A stretch of DNA of 34,199 nt from Archaeoglobaceae archaeon (GTDB lineage Archaea > Halobacteriota > Archaeoglobi > Archaeoglobales > Archaeoglobaceae). The position numbers were made by a program, and so were the translations under genes. The DNA lies in assembly GCA_015520485.1 (NCBI GenBank), contig WAPX01000014.1, positions 1 to 34,199 on the forward strand, written 5' to 3'. Below, piece after piece: positions 1 to 7,645 of this stretch. A model generated the notes under the pieces. It was not told the origin of the DNA, did no database searches, and was given only the letters and a program-made list of their open reading frames with translations. Every line of letters starts with the position of its first letter. Within the stretch, counting starts at the first letter, position 1.

Positions 1-943
1 CCTTAGTAACAACTCCTTCAGGCAAGAGAATTATCAGCACTATCAGCAATGCGTAGAGTATCATTTCGTCGGATATGTGTACGGGAGAGAACGAATTGAG
101 GAACGTTGATACTTGAATCAACACCCAGTTTTTGGCAACGTATATAGCGAAACCTCCAGCCGCACTGCCGTAAAAGGTTCCTATACCTCCCGCTATAACG
201 CCAAGTATTATTTCGAGCATTAAAGGAATGCTGAACGAATCAACGCCCACTGTCATCTCGTAGTGGACTGACAGAGCTCCAGCCAGTCCTGCGAAAAAAG
301 CGCTGACGCAAAAAGCGAGCAGCTTGTACTTTACGACGTCTATTCCAACAGCCTCGGCAAGGTCTTCATCATCCCTTACAGCCCTGAGCTTGACGCCAAT
401 GCTGGAGTTTACGAAAGCGTACATGGCTGCAAGGCAGGAGAAGCAGAATACGAGGGCAATGTAGTAGTTTTCCACCACTCCACCCGGCAAGGCTTTGGAG
501 AATGGAATTGAAAAACCCTCATAACCTCCAAAAATTCCAGAGTATATGTTTGCGAGCTGAATAAAAATCAGCGGAAGTATTGCCGTAACAAGTGCCAAGT
601 AGTATCCCTTAAGCCTCAGGCAGATCGCACCTATACCCAGTCCGAAGAGAGTGGCTACTATTCCCCCCATCAGAATGGTCAGGAAAATGGGCATGTTGGG
701 ATGTGGGATTCGGGAAGTGCAGAGCAGAGCAGTTGTGTAAGCTCCAATACCTATAAACACTGTATGCCCCAAGTTCGTCTGTCCAGTATATCCAGCAATT
801 AAGTCCCAGCTCACGCAGTAAACCACGAAGATAAACGCCAGTCCAAGCATGTAGAGCACAGCAGTGTTGACAGCCACTGGAAGTGCAGCAAATATCGCCA
901 TGCTGAGAGCGAAGAAAATTAAAGCTCTTGTTTTGCTCTTCAT
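1..943 (-). CDS. livM: Branched-chain amino-acid ABC transporter permease LivM (cut by window edge)
   Basis: This is the second membrane permease of a LivFGHMK-type ABC importer. The minus-strand frame opens with ATG one base after the livH stop and stays open to base 1, giving 314 codons; the stop lies outside the window. The protein has a hydrophobic N terminus, the LivM signature SWDLIAGYTGQTNLGH near residues 46-61, and a later RAVRDDEDLAEAVGID segment, which is the ABC-coupling loop typical of this family. The last visible residues (LLIVLIILLPEGVV) match the usual LivM C terminus, so only a few residues are missing. The livH/livM order and spacing indicate one transcript. The ATPases LivG and LivF would be expected just beyond the window. 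The substrate could also be another amide or small amino acid rather than leucine. Confidence 0.93.
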   Translation of the reverse strand, partial: MKSKTRALIFFALSMAIFAALPVAVNTAVLYMLGLAFIFVVYCVSWDLIAGYTGQTNLGHTVFIGIGAYTTALLCTSRIPHPNMPIFLTILMGGIVATLFGLGIGAICLRLKGYYLALVTAILPLIFIQLANIYSGIFGGYEGFSIPFSKALPGGVVENYYIALVFCFSCLAAMYAFVNSSIGVKLRAVRDDEDLAEAVGIDVVKYKLLAFCVSAFFAGLAGALSVHYEMTVGVDSFSIPLMLEIILGVIAGGIGTFYGSAAGGFAIYVAKNWVLIQVSTFLNSFSPVHISDEMILYALLIVLIILLPEGVVTK

Positions 944-944
944 T

Positions 945-1814
945 TCACTCTACCCCCATAAGTCCCTGCGGTCTGACAACGAGTATTGCTATTATCGCGA
1001 GCATTGCAACGACTTCAGCCCATTCAGAGGCGAATAAGATGGATACGGCGACCTGCATGTAACCGATAATGAACGCAGCTATGATGCTACCTCTAACACT
1101 ACCAAGACCGCCGAGAATGACTATTGCAAATGCGTATATCAGAACCCTCAACGCGGTCATCGGATTCACAGCATAAATCTGAGCGTAGAGTATCCCGCCA
1201 ACTCCTGCGAGCAGAGCTGACAAAAACATGGTTATTATATAAACTTTTTCAACGTTTATTCCTATGAGCATAGCTGCCTCGCAGTCCTGAGATGTTGCGA
1301 CTATCTCCTTTCCACGTCTGGTTTTGTTTATGAAGCAGTCCAGTGCGACAATTATGGTTATGGAAATGATGAAGGCAAGAATTCTCGTGTACGTTACAGG
1401 GATTCCTGCTATGGATACGCAACCTGAAACAAAGGGTGGAATTGATATAGAGACATCGCTGAACACTGACAGCAGGATTTCCTTGATAAGCAAAGCAACG
1501 GCAAGCGTTACAAGAATTACCATCACTTCGTATCGCCTGACCGGCTTAACTGTAAAAACGTAAACGGCAACGCCAACAAGTCCAACCAGCAGACACGCCA
1601 CAGCTGAGGCAAAGAGGAGCGCAGTTACTCCCGGAACAGCTCTGGAAACGAGGTCGTACAGAACCAACGTGAAGTACGCTCCGAGAGCGAAGTATATTCC
1701 GTGAGCAAAGTTTAGAACTCTTGCAACCCCGAAAACGAGGCTGAAACCGGAGGCTACAAGAGCCCAGATCCCTCCCACTATGCTGCCGAGCACGATTATT
1801 TCAGCCAGACTCAT
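945..1814 (-). CDS. livH: Branched-chain amino-acid ABC transporter permease LivH
   Basis: This integral membrane permease partners LivM in an ABC importer for branched-chain amino acids or related compounds. The protein starts MSLAEIIVLG and contains the LivH motif LNFAHGIYFALGAY near residues 34-47, several hydrophobic helices, and the ending ILVVRPQGLMG that is standard for the family. The frame stays open upstream to about 1868, but the ATG at 1814 is chosen because AGGAGAT sits just before it and because homologues begin at this point; the protein is then 289 residues. A short inverted repeat lies about 34 bases upstream. No periplasmic binding protein gene (livK) is next to it. The upstream neighbour on the same strand is the unrelated ATP-grasp gene, 124 bases away. 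Confidence 0.93.
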   Translation of the reverse strand: MSLAEIIVLGSIVGGIWALVASGFSLVFGVARVLNFAHGIYFALGAYFTLVLYDLVSRAVPGVTALLFASAVACLLVGLVGVAVYVFTVKPVRRYEVMVILVTLAVALLIKEILLSVFSDVSISIPPFVSGCVSIAGIPVTYTRILAFIISITIIVALDCFINKTRRGKEIVATSQDCEAAMLIGINVEKVYIITMFLSALLAGVGGILYAQIYAVNPMTALRVLIYAFAIVILGGLGSVRGSIIAAFIIGYMQVAVSILFASEWAEVVAMLAIIAILVVRPQGLMGVE

Positions 1815-1847
1815 GGTATCTCCTGCTTTTTTTGCTTCTCTGACACT

Positions 1848-1864
1848 TTGATACTCTCTATCAA
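1848..1864. promoter_or_regulatory. Inverted repeat upstream of livH, possible operator
   Basis: The arms TTGATA and TATCAA are perfect inverted copies separated by five bases, lying 34-50 bases before the livH start codon, where a promoter or repressor site could sit. No known regulator is implied by the sequence. Six-base arms can occur by chance. Confidence 0.3.
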
Positions 1865-1938
1865 GCAAGCGTTACGGAATTGGAGCCTGCAGAAGTGAGT
1901 AAAAAGATTACGGTACGTTTTCAACTCCTCTGGAATTA

Positions 1939-3060
1939 CTAAATTTCCGAAAACTTTAGACACAGCCTTTCCAGCAGCTTCTTTCTTTCTAACACCTTAT
2001 TCAAAACCTCTGCACCGTTACCCGTCGAAATAATCGATGTAACAGGCTGGTAACGTTCAAATTCTTCACCCCACCTCGGTATGTCCGCGAAGAACGGACT
2101 GTGTGGCGAGATATAGGCTCTCAGTTCTGAAGGACTGTAGTAAATAGCCCTGCAGGCGACCCTTTTTGGCTTTAATTTCAGGTCTTTCAGGTTTAATTTT
2201 CCCTCGAAAGCTTTGACATGGAGGTCGAACAGACTTGCGTCGTGGCTGAGCTCAAAAGAGTCGAGACTTCCCGGAATTCTCGGATTCAGCTCGAGAACGA
2301 AAACGCTATCGTTGCAAACGACCATGTCCACGCCACAGCAACCTTCCACGTCAAACAGGCTTGCAACTTCCTCGGAAACTCTCCTCGCCTTAACAAGCAC
2401 ATCTCTGCTGAGCGGGGATACTGCTTCAACTGGCGTAACGTTTCCGGAGTAGAGAAATCCGCATGCATTCATTTCCTTCCAGCCGGAGAGGAGTTTGTTT
2501 ATTGCTATGCACTTCGTGCAGCTGCTGCTGGATAGAACTATTGCCGATATCGTTTCCCCTTCCACGTACTTCTGCGGAATGTATTCCCTCTTTTTTCCCC
2601 TTTCGTCTCTTTCGCTTTCGAATTTCAGGGCTTCAAAATCGCCTGAAAAATCGCCTGAAAAAACTATCCCCGCGCCTCCCCCACCAAACCTCGGTTTGAG
2701 GATAATTTTGCCGTTTTCAAAGCTTTCTCCAATTTCGGGATACGCTATTCCGGCTCTTTCAAGCTCTCTGTAAAACTTCAGCTTGTCCAGACACCTGTCA
2801 TCAAAGCTTCCAGCTACCTCCACCTTTCTCCTGATTCTGCTCGCAAATTTTTCCATTCCCGTCGTGAGGACGGCAAACGTTCCTTTCGCTTCGCACAGCC
2901 TCACAACAAGCTCTACGGAATTCTCGTCAAACCTGTAGTATTCGTCGGCGTAAAGCTTTAAGTCTTCATCGCAGTACTTGGCCACGGCAAAAACTTCGTA
3001 TCCTGATATTTTCGCTGATTTTACGGCATTTCTCGCATTTATTCCTGCAACGACTGCCAT
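1939..3060 (-). CDS. ATP-grasp family carboxylate-amine ligase, function unknown
   Basis: This is a 373-residue protein of the ATP-grasp superfamily, resembling the predicted ATP-dependent carboligases related to biotin carboxylase (COG2232 type, from memory). The N-terminal 90 residues look like a nucleotide-independent pre-ATP-grasp fold. The glycine-rich loop KPRFGGGGAGIVFSG lies near residue 122, and the metal-binding segment VLELNPRIPGS near residue 257. ATP-grasp enzymes join a carboxylate to an amine or thiol through an acyl-phosphate. The ATG start lies 22 bases inside the 3' end of cofE, so the two are translationally coupled. That hints at a role in cofactor chemistry (F420, or methanofuran as for MfnD), but the substrate cannot be read from the sequence. 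Confidence 0.8.
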   Translation of the reverse strand: MAVVAGINARNAVKSAKISGYEVFAVAKYCDEDLKLYADEYYRFDENSVELVVRLCEAKGTFAVLTTGMEKFASRIRRKVEVAGSFDDRCLDKLKFYRELERAGIAYPEIGESFENGKIILKPRFGGGGAGIVFSGDFSGDFEALKFESERDERGKKREYIPQKYVEGETISAIVLSSSSCTKCIAINKLLSGWKEMNACGFLYSGNVTPVEAVSPLSRDVLVKARRVSEEVASLFDVEGCCGVDMVVCNDSVFVLELNPRIPGSLDSFELSHDASLFDLHVKAFEGKLNLKDLKLKPKRVACRAIYYSPSELRAYISPHSPFFADIPRWGEEFERYQPVTSIISTGNGAEVLNKVLERKKLLERLCLKFSEI

Positions 3061-3809
3061 TCCTTTATAATCCTCCTTATAACGTCCTCCTCATCACTTC
3101 TGTACACGCTTCGAAATTCGCCCTCTCCGCCCTCTAAGAGATTTTTGATACCCCTGAAAACGACTGCCGGTATCGAGTAATCTCCCTCTCCCATCAGCAG
3201 GTTCGCAAAAGCGGCAATTTCATCAGCCACGCACTCGCTCGTTTTCGTCAGCCTCTTTCCGAAAAGGTCTTTTTTGCCAATCCAGTTTTTCAGGGGATTC
3301 ACTCCAGAACATCCTATGGCAAAGCCCGTAACGCCCTTCCTAAAGCACCTTCCGTTCGTATCCGTGAGTATCACTCCAACTTCGCAGCCAGAAATTTCTT
3401 TTATGGCAACTCTTAACTTCCTTGCACTCAAATCGGGGTTTTCCGGTGGAAGCAGTACGAAACCTTCCTCGACGTTTGACCTGTCCACGCCAGCGTTTAC
3501 GCATACGTTGCCAAACTTCGCTTTGACTAGCAGAAACGGATGACTTATCAGAATTTCCTCGCTTTCCTCAAGCACGGCCTGAACGAACCTCGCCTCTTCC
3601 CCGAGCTTTTCCGCTATTTCAACAGCTTCTCTGGAAGGAGTGTAGCTGTCCAGTTTTCTCACCCTGCCCTCAGCCCTCGACACGATCGTGGAGCTGACAG
3701 CAACCACATCTCCATTCGAAACGCATGGTGCTATTATTTCAGCTATTTCCCTCAGCGTCGTTTCCTTAAGCAGAGGAAACCTTACGGGTATTACTCTTAC
3801 CTCCGACAC
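3039..3809 (-). CDS. cofE: Coenzyme F420-0:L-glutamate ligase CofE
   Basis: CofE adds gamma-linked glutamate residues to F420-0 using GTP, completing the F420 side chain; F420 is the hydride carrier used by Archaeoglobales in the reverse methanogenesis pathway. Family motifs are clear: SSTIVSRAEGR, FVQAVLEESEE, VKAKFGNVCVNAGVD, ILTDTNGRCFRKG and VADEIAAFANLLMGEG. The frame extends to a TTG at 3866, but there is no ATG. The GTG at 3809 is preferred because the family begins just before the RVIPVR strand and because a TATA-like element (3828-3837) sits about 25 bases upstream. This gives 256 residues. The 3' end overlaps the ATP-grasp gene. The other F420 gene in the window, cofD, is 12 kb away. 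Confidence 0.93.
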   Translation of the reverse strand: MSEVRVIPVRFPLLKETTLREIAEIIAPCVSNGDVVAVSSTIVSRAEGRVRKLDSYTPSREAVEIAEKLGEEARFVQAVLEESEEILISHPFLLVKAKFGNVCVNAGVDRSNVEEGFVLLPPENPDLSARKLRVAIKEISGCEVGVILTDTNGRCFRKGVTGFAIGCSGVNPLKNWIGKKDLFGKRLTKTSECVADEIAAFANLLMGEGDYSIPAVVFRGIKNLLEGGEGEFRSVYRSDEEDVIRRIIKEWQSLQE

Positions 3810-3827
3810 GCACGTTTTTGGATGCCT

Positions 3828-3837
3828 GGATAAATAC
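3828..3837 (-). promoter_or_regulatory. TATA-like element of cofE
   Basis: On the minus strand the sequence reads GTATTTATCC. Its centre is about 25 bases before the GTG at 3809, the normal archaeal distance to a transcription start, so cofE would be leaderless. This supports the shorter start. Confidence 0.45.
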
Positions 3838-3904
3838 AGTTTTTCCTGAAGTTCAGCGGACAGCAACGGACAAACGTTAATTACTGCAAATCAGAACTAC
3901 GGAT

Positions 3905-5206
3905 ATGTTAGACCTCCTCAGAGTGGAAGCGATGAAAGCGGCGGAGCTGATAAGGAAGGCTGAAAGCGTTCACATCTTCACTCATTACGATGCAGATGGA
4001 ATAAGCAGCGGTGCTGTGCTTGCAACAGCCGTAAACAGGCTGGGAAAGCAGTTTCACGTTACATTTTTTAAAGGTCTCAACTCCGTGCCTGAAAGTGAGG
4101 CTGACCTGATAATTTTATCGGATATGGGCAGCGGATGCCCGGACATAGTTGAAAAAATCGAAAGAGACGTTGTTATAGTTGACCACCACGCACCAGTGGG
4201 CAGGATAGAGAGCGGAAATAAGGTTGTCGTTCACGTAAATCCACACCTCTCCGGACTGGACGGAACGTATGAACTCTGTGCGAGCGGAGCGGCGTTCGTT
4301 GTAGCTGATTGTTTGGGGGATAACGACGACCTCACAGGTGTTGCAGTAGCTGGCATACTTGGGGATAAGCAGAAAATTACTGGAGGCAACGCCGAAATAA
4401 TAAACAGAGGGGTTAAATCGAAGAACATAGAAATCAAAAAGGGCCTGAACCTACACTCCGGAAAACTCAGAGACGTTTTGAGAACGTCAACAGAGCCTTT
4501 TCTCGATTTTTACGGAAAAGAAGAGGAACTCGACGAATTTCTCAAAAAAGCGGGATTCAGCGGTGAAGAGGAAGTTGACGAGCTGAACGAGGAGGAGACG
4601 AGGAAACTCGCCAACGCCATTGTTCTCAGGCTGATTAAGCAGGGAGCTTACGAAGGAGTCCTTGAGGAATTTATAGGTAAAAAAATTATTTTAAAAAGTG
4701 AGCTGATAGAGAACGCCATAACGTTTACGGATGTCGTCAATTCATGTGGAAGAGCTTCTGCCTGCAGCATCGGATTTGCGATATGCGTAAAAGACGACAG
4801 GTACCTCGAAAAGGGATACGAAATCTGGAGAAAGTTTCAGACAGAGTTGCTTGAAGAAATAGTCAGAAGGAGGGAAGAGGTAAAAGAGGGCGAATGCATC
4901 AGGTACCTCGTCATGGAGAATGCACCCTCCACGGGTCCGGTGGCGACTGTGCTTTCGAGATACCTCTTCTCGGACAAACCTTTTATAGCTGTGAACATTA
5001 AAAACGAGACCGCGAAGGTTTCGTCGAGAGCGAATCCGAAGATAAAGGTTGACCTCGGAGAAGTTATGAGAATTGCGGCTGAGAAAGCTGGAGGAAGAGG
5101 TGGAGGACACAGCGTCGCCGCTGGAGCGACGATACCCCCTGAAAACGTGGAAGAGTTTATCAGAGAGGTGGATAGTCTTTGCTGTGCGATGCTGAACTCT
5201 TCTTAG
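3905..5206 (+). CDS. RecJ-like DHH/DHHA1 single-strand exonuclease or phosphoesterase
   Basis: This archaeal DHH-superfamily phosphoesterase has 433 residues. The metal-binding motifs of the DHH domain are all visible: HYDADGISSG at 27-36, SDMGSG at 72-77 and VDHH at 92-95. The C-terminal DHHA1 domain carries the substrate-binding GGRGGGHSVAAGA near 396-408. Archaeal RecJ-like proteins degrade single-stranded DNA or RNA 5'-3' or 3'-5' and some (GAN, Cdc45-like) travel with the GINS replisome; which group this belongs to cannot be decided by eye. The ATG at 3905 has a TATA-like TTAATTA about 26 bases before it. The 3' end overlaps pcc1 by 28 bases. A fully conserved motif set suggests an active enzyme rather than a Cdc45-like relic. 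Confidence 0.88.
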   Translation: MLDLLRVEAMKAAELIRKAESVHIFTHYDADGISSGAVLATAVNRLGKQFHVTFFKGLNSVPESEADLIILSDMGSGCPDIVEKIERDVVIVDHHAPVGRIESGNKVVVHVNPHLSGLDGTYELCASGAAFVVADCLGDNDDLTGVAVAGILGDKQKITGGNAEIINRGVKSKNIEIKKGLNLHSGKLRDVLRTSTEPFLDFYGKEEELDEFLKKAGFSGEEEVDELNEEETRKLANAIVLRLIKQGAYEGVLEEFIGKKIILKSELIENAITFTDVVNSCGRASACSIGFAICVKDDRYLEKGYEIWRKFQTELLEEIVRRREEVKEGECIRYLVMENAPSTGPVATVLSRYLFSDKPFIAVNIKNETAKVSSRANPKIKVDLGEVMRIAAEKAGGRGGGHSVAAGATIPPENVEEFIREVDSLCCAMLNSS

Positions 5207-5427
5207 AGTGTGACTGCGCAGAATTAATAGCAAAAGCGCTAAGCGTTGACGACCCCACGTGGTGCAGAAGCGAAGGTGAGGGAAAGATCTTAAGGATAAA
5301 AATAAAAACTGAAAGAGTTGAGAGCCTGCTTTCAGCGTGCGAAGACTACTTCAGGACTTTGAGAGCGGCCGTGAATGCACTCGAATCCCTGAAAAAGTTT
5401 GAATATGGAGCAAATAGGTTAAAGTAA
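5179..5427 (+). CDS. pcc1: KEOPS complex subunit Pcc1
   Basis: This is a small protein (82 residues with the TTG start at 5179) with the Pcc1 pattern: an N-terminal strand (AELFLECD), then DDPTW, a central strand ILRIKIKTE, and the helix SACEDYFRTLRAAVNALE. Pcc1 is the dimerising subunit of KEOPS, which makes the universal t6A37 modification on ANN-decoding tRNAs with Kae1, Bud32 and Cgi121. No ATG or GTG start exists in this frame, and a stop lies just upstream, so translation must begin at TTG 5179 or very near it, inside the end of the DHH gene. Translation is therefore probably coupled. The other KEOPS genes are not in the window. Confidence 0.8.
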   Translation: MLCDAELFLECDCAELIAKALSVDDPTWCRSEGEGKILRIKIKTERVESLLSACEDYFRTLRAAVNALESLKKFEYGANRLK

Positions 5428-5435
5428 AAATGAAA

Positions 5436-5445
5436 ATTTATAAAA
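5436..5445 (+). promoter_or_regulatory. TATA box of the zinc-finger gene
   Basis: The sequence ATTTATAAAA lies 41-50 bases before the ATG at 5486. It predicts a start of transcription near 5465 and a leader of about 20 bases containing the GAGGTG ribosome site. Confidence 0.6.
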
Positions 5446-5485
5446 CTGTTAAGCTTAGCTGAATGGGAAAAAAGAGGTGCAGGAT

Positions 5486-6076
5486 ATGGAGATTTACTGT
5501 GATGTTTGTGGTGAAGAAACAGAACACGAGTTGATCAGAGCTGATAAAAACCTGTACAGGTGCAGGTTTTGCGGAAGCGTTGTAGAATTAAGGCCTGAAA
5601 AGGAGGTCGAGCTGAGAGCGATAATCAGCTCTGGGGCAACATCCAAGAGGGGCAGGATAAGGGTAAAACCCGGCGATTTGCTCGAAACGGGGGATGAGTT
5701 AATCGTCGAAGTTGACGACGGCTTCAAGATTGGAGAGATAACGTCTCTCGAATTTAAAAACGGGTCGAGGAGAAATTCGGCCATCGCAAAGGACGTTTCG
5801 ACCGTGTGGTTGAGGGACGTTGGTGAAGTGTTCGTGAAGATAAGTCTCCACAAAGGTGCGATAACAACCCCCTACAAACTGCTCGTTTCCGGAGATACCG
5901 AATTCGAGGTTGGAGAGGTGCTCGAGATAAACGGAAAACGCTTCAGAATAGAGAGGATGAAACTCATAAATGGAAGGCTGCTAAAAAAAGAGGGAGACAG
6001 AGCAGAGGCGAGGGAGATAAGGAGAATTTACGCAATGTACCAGAGACATTACAGGAAACGCAGGAGACGAACGTAG
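5486..6076 (+). CDS. HVO_0476-family zinc-finger protein
   Basis: This archaeal protein has no assigned function; it matches the COG1326/HVO_0476 zinc-finger family in layout. The N terminus has a zinc ribbon with CDVC at about residues 5-8 and CRFC about 20 residues later. A beta-rich middle follows, with repeated short strands such as RIRVKPGDLLETGD and VEVDDGFKIGEITSLE. The C terminus is strongly basic (HYRKRRRRT), which suggests RNA or nucleic-acid binding. The ATG at 5486 is chosen over the GTG at 5477 because GAGGTG (5474-5479) makes a good ribosome site six bases before it. A TATA box at 5436-5445 supports an independent promoter. It precedes DUF655 and ksgA, so a role in RNA or ribosome biology is plausible, by context only. 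Confidence 0.8.
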   Translation: MEIYCDVCGEETEHELIRADKNLYRCRFCGSVVELRPEKEVELRAIISSGATSKRGRIRVKPGDLLETGDELIVEVDDGFKIGEITSLEFKNGSRRNSAIAKDVSTVWLRDVGEVFVKISLHKGAITTPYKLLVSGDTEFEVGEVLEINGKRFRIERMKLINGRLLKKEGDRAEAREIRRIYAMYQRHYRKRRRRT

Positions 6077-6175
6077 CTTTTGCTATCATACCGCAGTGAT
6101 TTGACTCAGCTGTTTTTTAATTGCTTAAAATTGTACGTATAAGTTCAGCTGAGATTGCCATAGATGTCGATGGTG

Positions 6176-6182
6176 TTATATA
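6176..6182 (+). promoter_or_regulatory. TATA box of the DUF655-ksgA transcript
   Basis: TTATATA ends 32 bases before the ATG at 6215. It predicts a transcript start near 6205 that would carry DUF655 and ksgA, whose genes are nine bases apart. Confidence 0.55.
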
Positions 6183-6214
6183 GTTAGTGCACTCAGGTAA
6201 AAAAGGGATTGGCA

Positions 6215-6832
6215 ATGGATGCGACAAGGAGGGCTGATAGAGGCAGAAATGCCAGAAGCTCCAGAGGGAGAGACAGAAAAGCTGAGAGAAGGCTTGAGGA
6301 CTACGCCTACGTTATCGATTTCCTGCCCTACGGTCATCCAGAGGATAAAAGACCGATACACAGAAGGGAACCACTCGCCCAGCTGGTTGGGGAAAACTAC
6401 TTCACACTGCTCGAAGTAAGTATAAAGAAGGATGCATCACCGCTCATTATGGACAGGCTATACATAGGCAAGGGGGAGAGAGATGTCGTCAACAAAATAA
6501 AGAAGAAACTCAGGTACGAGGAGCTAACTCCCGCAGCAAAATCGGAGCTGCCATACGTTCTGGAGCACATAGTAAAGCAAAACGAGGACAGGTTCGTTGA
6601 GTTCTTCAACAAGGCTGAACCCATAACCACAAGGCTGCATCAGCTTGAACTGTTACCCGGAATTGGGAAGAAAACTATGTGGGCGATTATAGAGGAGAGA
6701 AAGAAAGAGCCTTTCAAGAGCTTTGAGGACATAGTGAAAAGGGTTAGAATAACACACCCCGTAAAGCTGATAACGAGCAGGATAATATACGAGTTGAAGA
6801 CTCCAAATGTGAAGTACAGACTTTTTACTTAG
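6215..6832 (+). CDS. DUF655 protein, predicted RNA/DNA-binding
   Basis: This is an archaeal conserved protein of the DUF655 family (COG1491), about 205 residues. The N terminus is very basic and arginine-rich (RRADRGRNARSSRGRDRK). The middle has the family block DYAYVIDFLPYGHP near residues 30-43. Near the C terminus, LLPGIGKKTMWAIIEERK is a helix-hairpin-helix motif that binds the nucleic-acid backbone. The gene normally travels with ksgA and RNA polymerase or ribosomal genes in Euryarchaeota, and here it is directly upstream of ksgA by nine bases. An alternative TTG start at 6209 would add two residues. The exact biochemical role is unknown. Confidence 0.85.
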   Translation: MDATRRADRGRNARSSRGRDRKAERRLEDYAYVIDFLPYGHPEDKRPIHRREPLAQLVGENYFTLLEVSIKKDASPLIMDRLYIGKGERDVVNKIKKKLRYEELTPAAKSELPYVLEHIVKQNEDRFVEFFNKAEPITTRLHQLELLPGIGKKTMWAIIEERKKEPFKSFEDIVKRVRITHPVKLITSRIIYELKTPNVKYRLFT

Positions 6833-6841
6833 TTTTATTTT

Positions 6842-7588
6842 ATGAAGTTACATAAATTCAGGGGTCAGCACATACTGAAGAACAGAAAAATAGCCTTCAG
6901 AATGCTCCGGCACTCTGAAGTTGAGTCATCTGATACGGTCGTTGAAGTGGGATGCGGAACCGGAGTTCTGACGGAACTCCTGCTTTCCAGAGGTGCGAAA
7001 GTTGTTGGGATAGAGATAGACAGGAGATTTGTTGAAATACTGAAAAACAGGTTTAGGAGAGAGATCGAAAACTCGCAGTTTGAGCTGCTGTGCGGCGACG
7101 CTTTAAAGGTTGACTTTCCGGAGTTCGATAAGTTCGTTTCCAACATTCCCTACTCCATCTCCTCTCCTCTAACCTTTAAGCTGATTGAGCATGAGTTTGA
7201 CAGGGCAGTGGTGATGTACCAGAAAGAATTTGCGGAAAGGCTTGTGGCTACGAAGGGGAAAAAATACGGAAGGTTAAGCGTAATGGTCAGAGCCTACGTT
7301 TCTCCGAAGATTGTTGAAATCGTTGACAGAACAAATTTCTACCCCGTCCCCAGAGTTGACTCGGCAATAGTCGTCATGGAGCCGTATCCCGAAATAGAGG
7401 CTGACGTTTCCGCCTTGGAAAAGGTCGTTTCTGCTTGCTTTCGTTTTCGCAGAAAAAAACTCGCCAGAATTTTAAAGCAGCTGGGATTTCCGGAAAGTAC
7501 TGTGAGGAAGTACGGGGATAAAAGGGCTGAAGAGCTCACGCCACAGGAGTACGCTGAACTGGCAAATCGTCTGAGCGATTCTGCCTGA
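6842..7588 (+). CDS. ksgA: 16S rRNA (adenine-N6)-dimethyltransferase KsgA/Dim1
   Basis: This enzyme dimethylates two adjacent adenosines in the 3' terminal helix 45 of 16S rRNA, a late quality-control step of small-subunit assembly. The N terminus has FRGQHILKNRKI, the family signature. The SAM-binding motif VEVGCGTG is at 34-41, the ribose-binding acidic residue in GIEID follows at 56-60, and the catalytic NIPY motif is at 101-104. The C terminus RRKKLARILKQLG is the rRNA-binding helical region. The 248-residue length is normal for archaeal versions. It sits nine bases after DUF655. A 10-base direct repeat (CTGAGCGATT at 7571-7580 and 7585-7594) covers the stop codon. Confidence 0.95.
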   Translation: MKLHKFRGQHILKNRKIAFRMLRHSEVESSDTVVEVGCGTGVLTELLLSRGAKVVGIEIDRRFVEILKNRFRREIENSQFELLCGDALKVDFPEFDKFVSNIPYSISSPLTFKLIEHEFDRAVVMYQKEFAERLVATKGKKYGRLSVMVRAYVSPKIVEIVDRTNFYPVPRVDSAIVVMEPYPEIEADVSALEKVVSACFRFRRKKLARILKQLGFPESTVRKYGDKRAEELTPQEYAELANRLSDSA

Positions 7589-7616
7589 GCGATTTGCACG
7601 GTCGGTAATAATCAGC

Positions 7617-7626
7617 TATTTATATT
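7617..7626 (+). promoter_or_regulatory. TATA box of the AOR gene
   Basis: TATTTATATT has its centre about 25 bases before the ATG at 7646, so the AOR transcript is probably leaderless. Confidence 0.6.
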
Positions 7627-7645
7627 TTGAAATTAAGTATTAATC

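Noticed and set aside
2213-2535. Plus-strand open frames opposite the ATP-grasp gene
   Set aside because: They are the reverse reading of a clear conserved protein and have no ribosome site or family match. The same holds for the many other shadow frames.
6144-6160. AGCTGAGATTG before DUF655 and again near 9642 before the signal peptidase gene end
   Set aside because: An 11-base match of AT-rich intergenic sequence in 34 kb is expected to occur by chance; no further pairing or promoter logic.
7562-7597. Inverted repeat GCAAATCG/CGATTTGC and direct repeat CTGAGCGATT around the ksgA stop
   Set aside because: The arms are eight bases, 20 bases apart and largely within coding sequence; no T tract follows. 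It may be chance, so I did not call a terminator.
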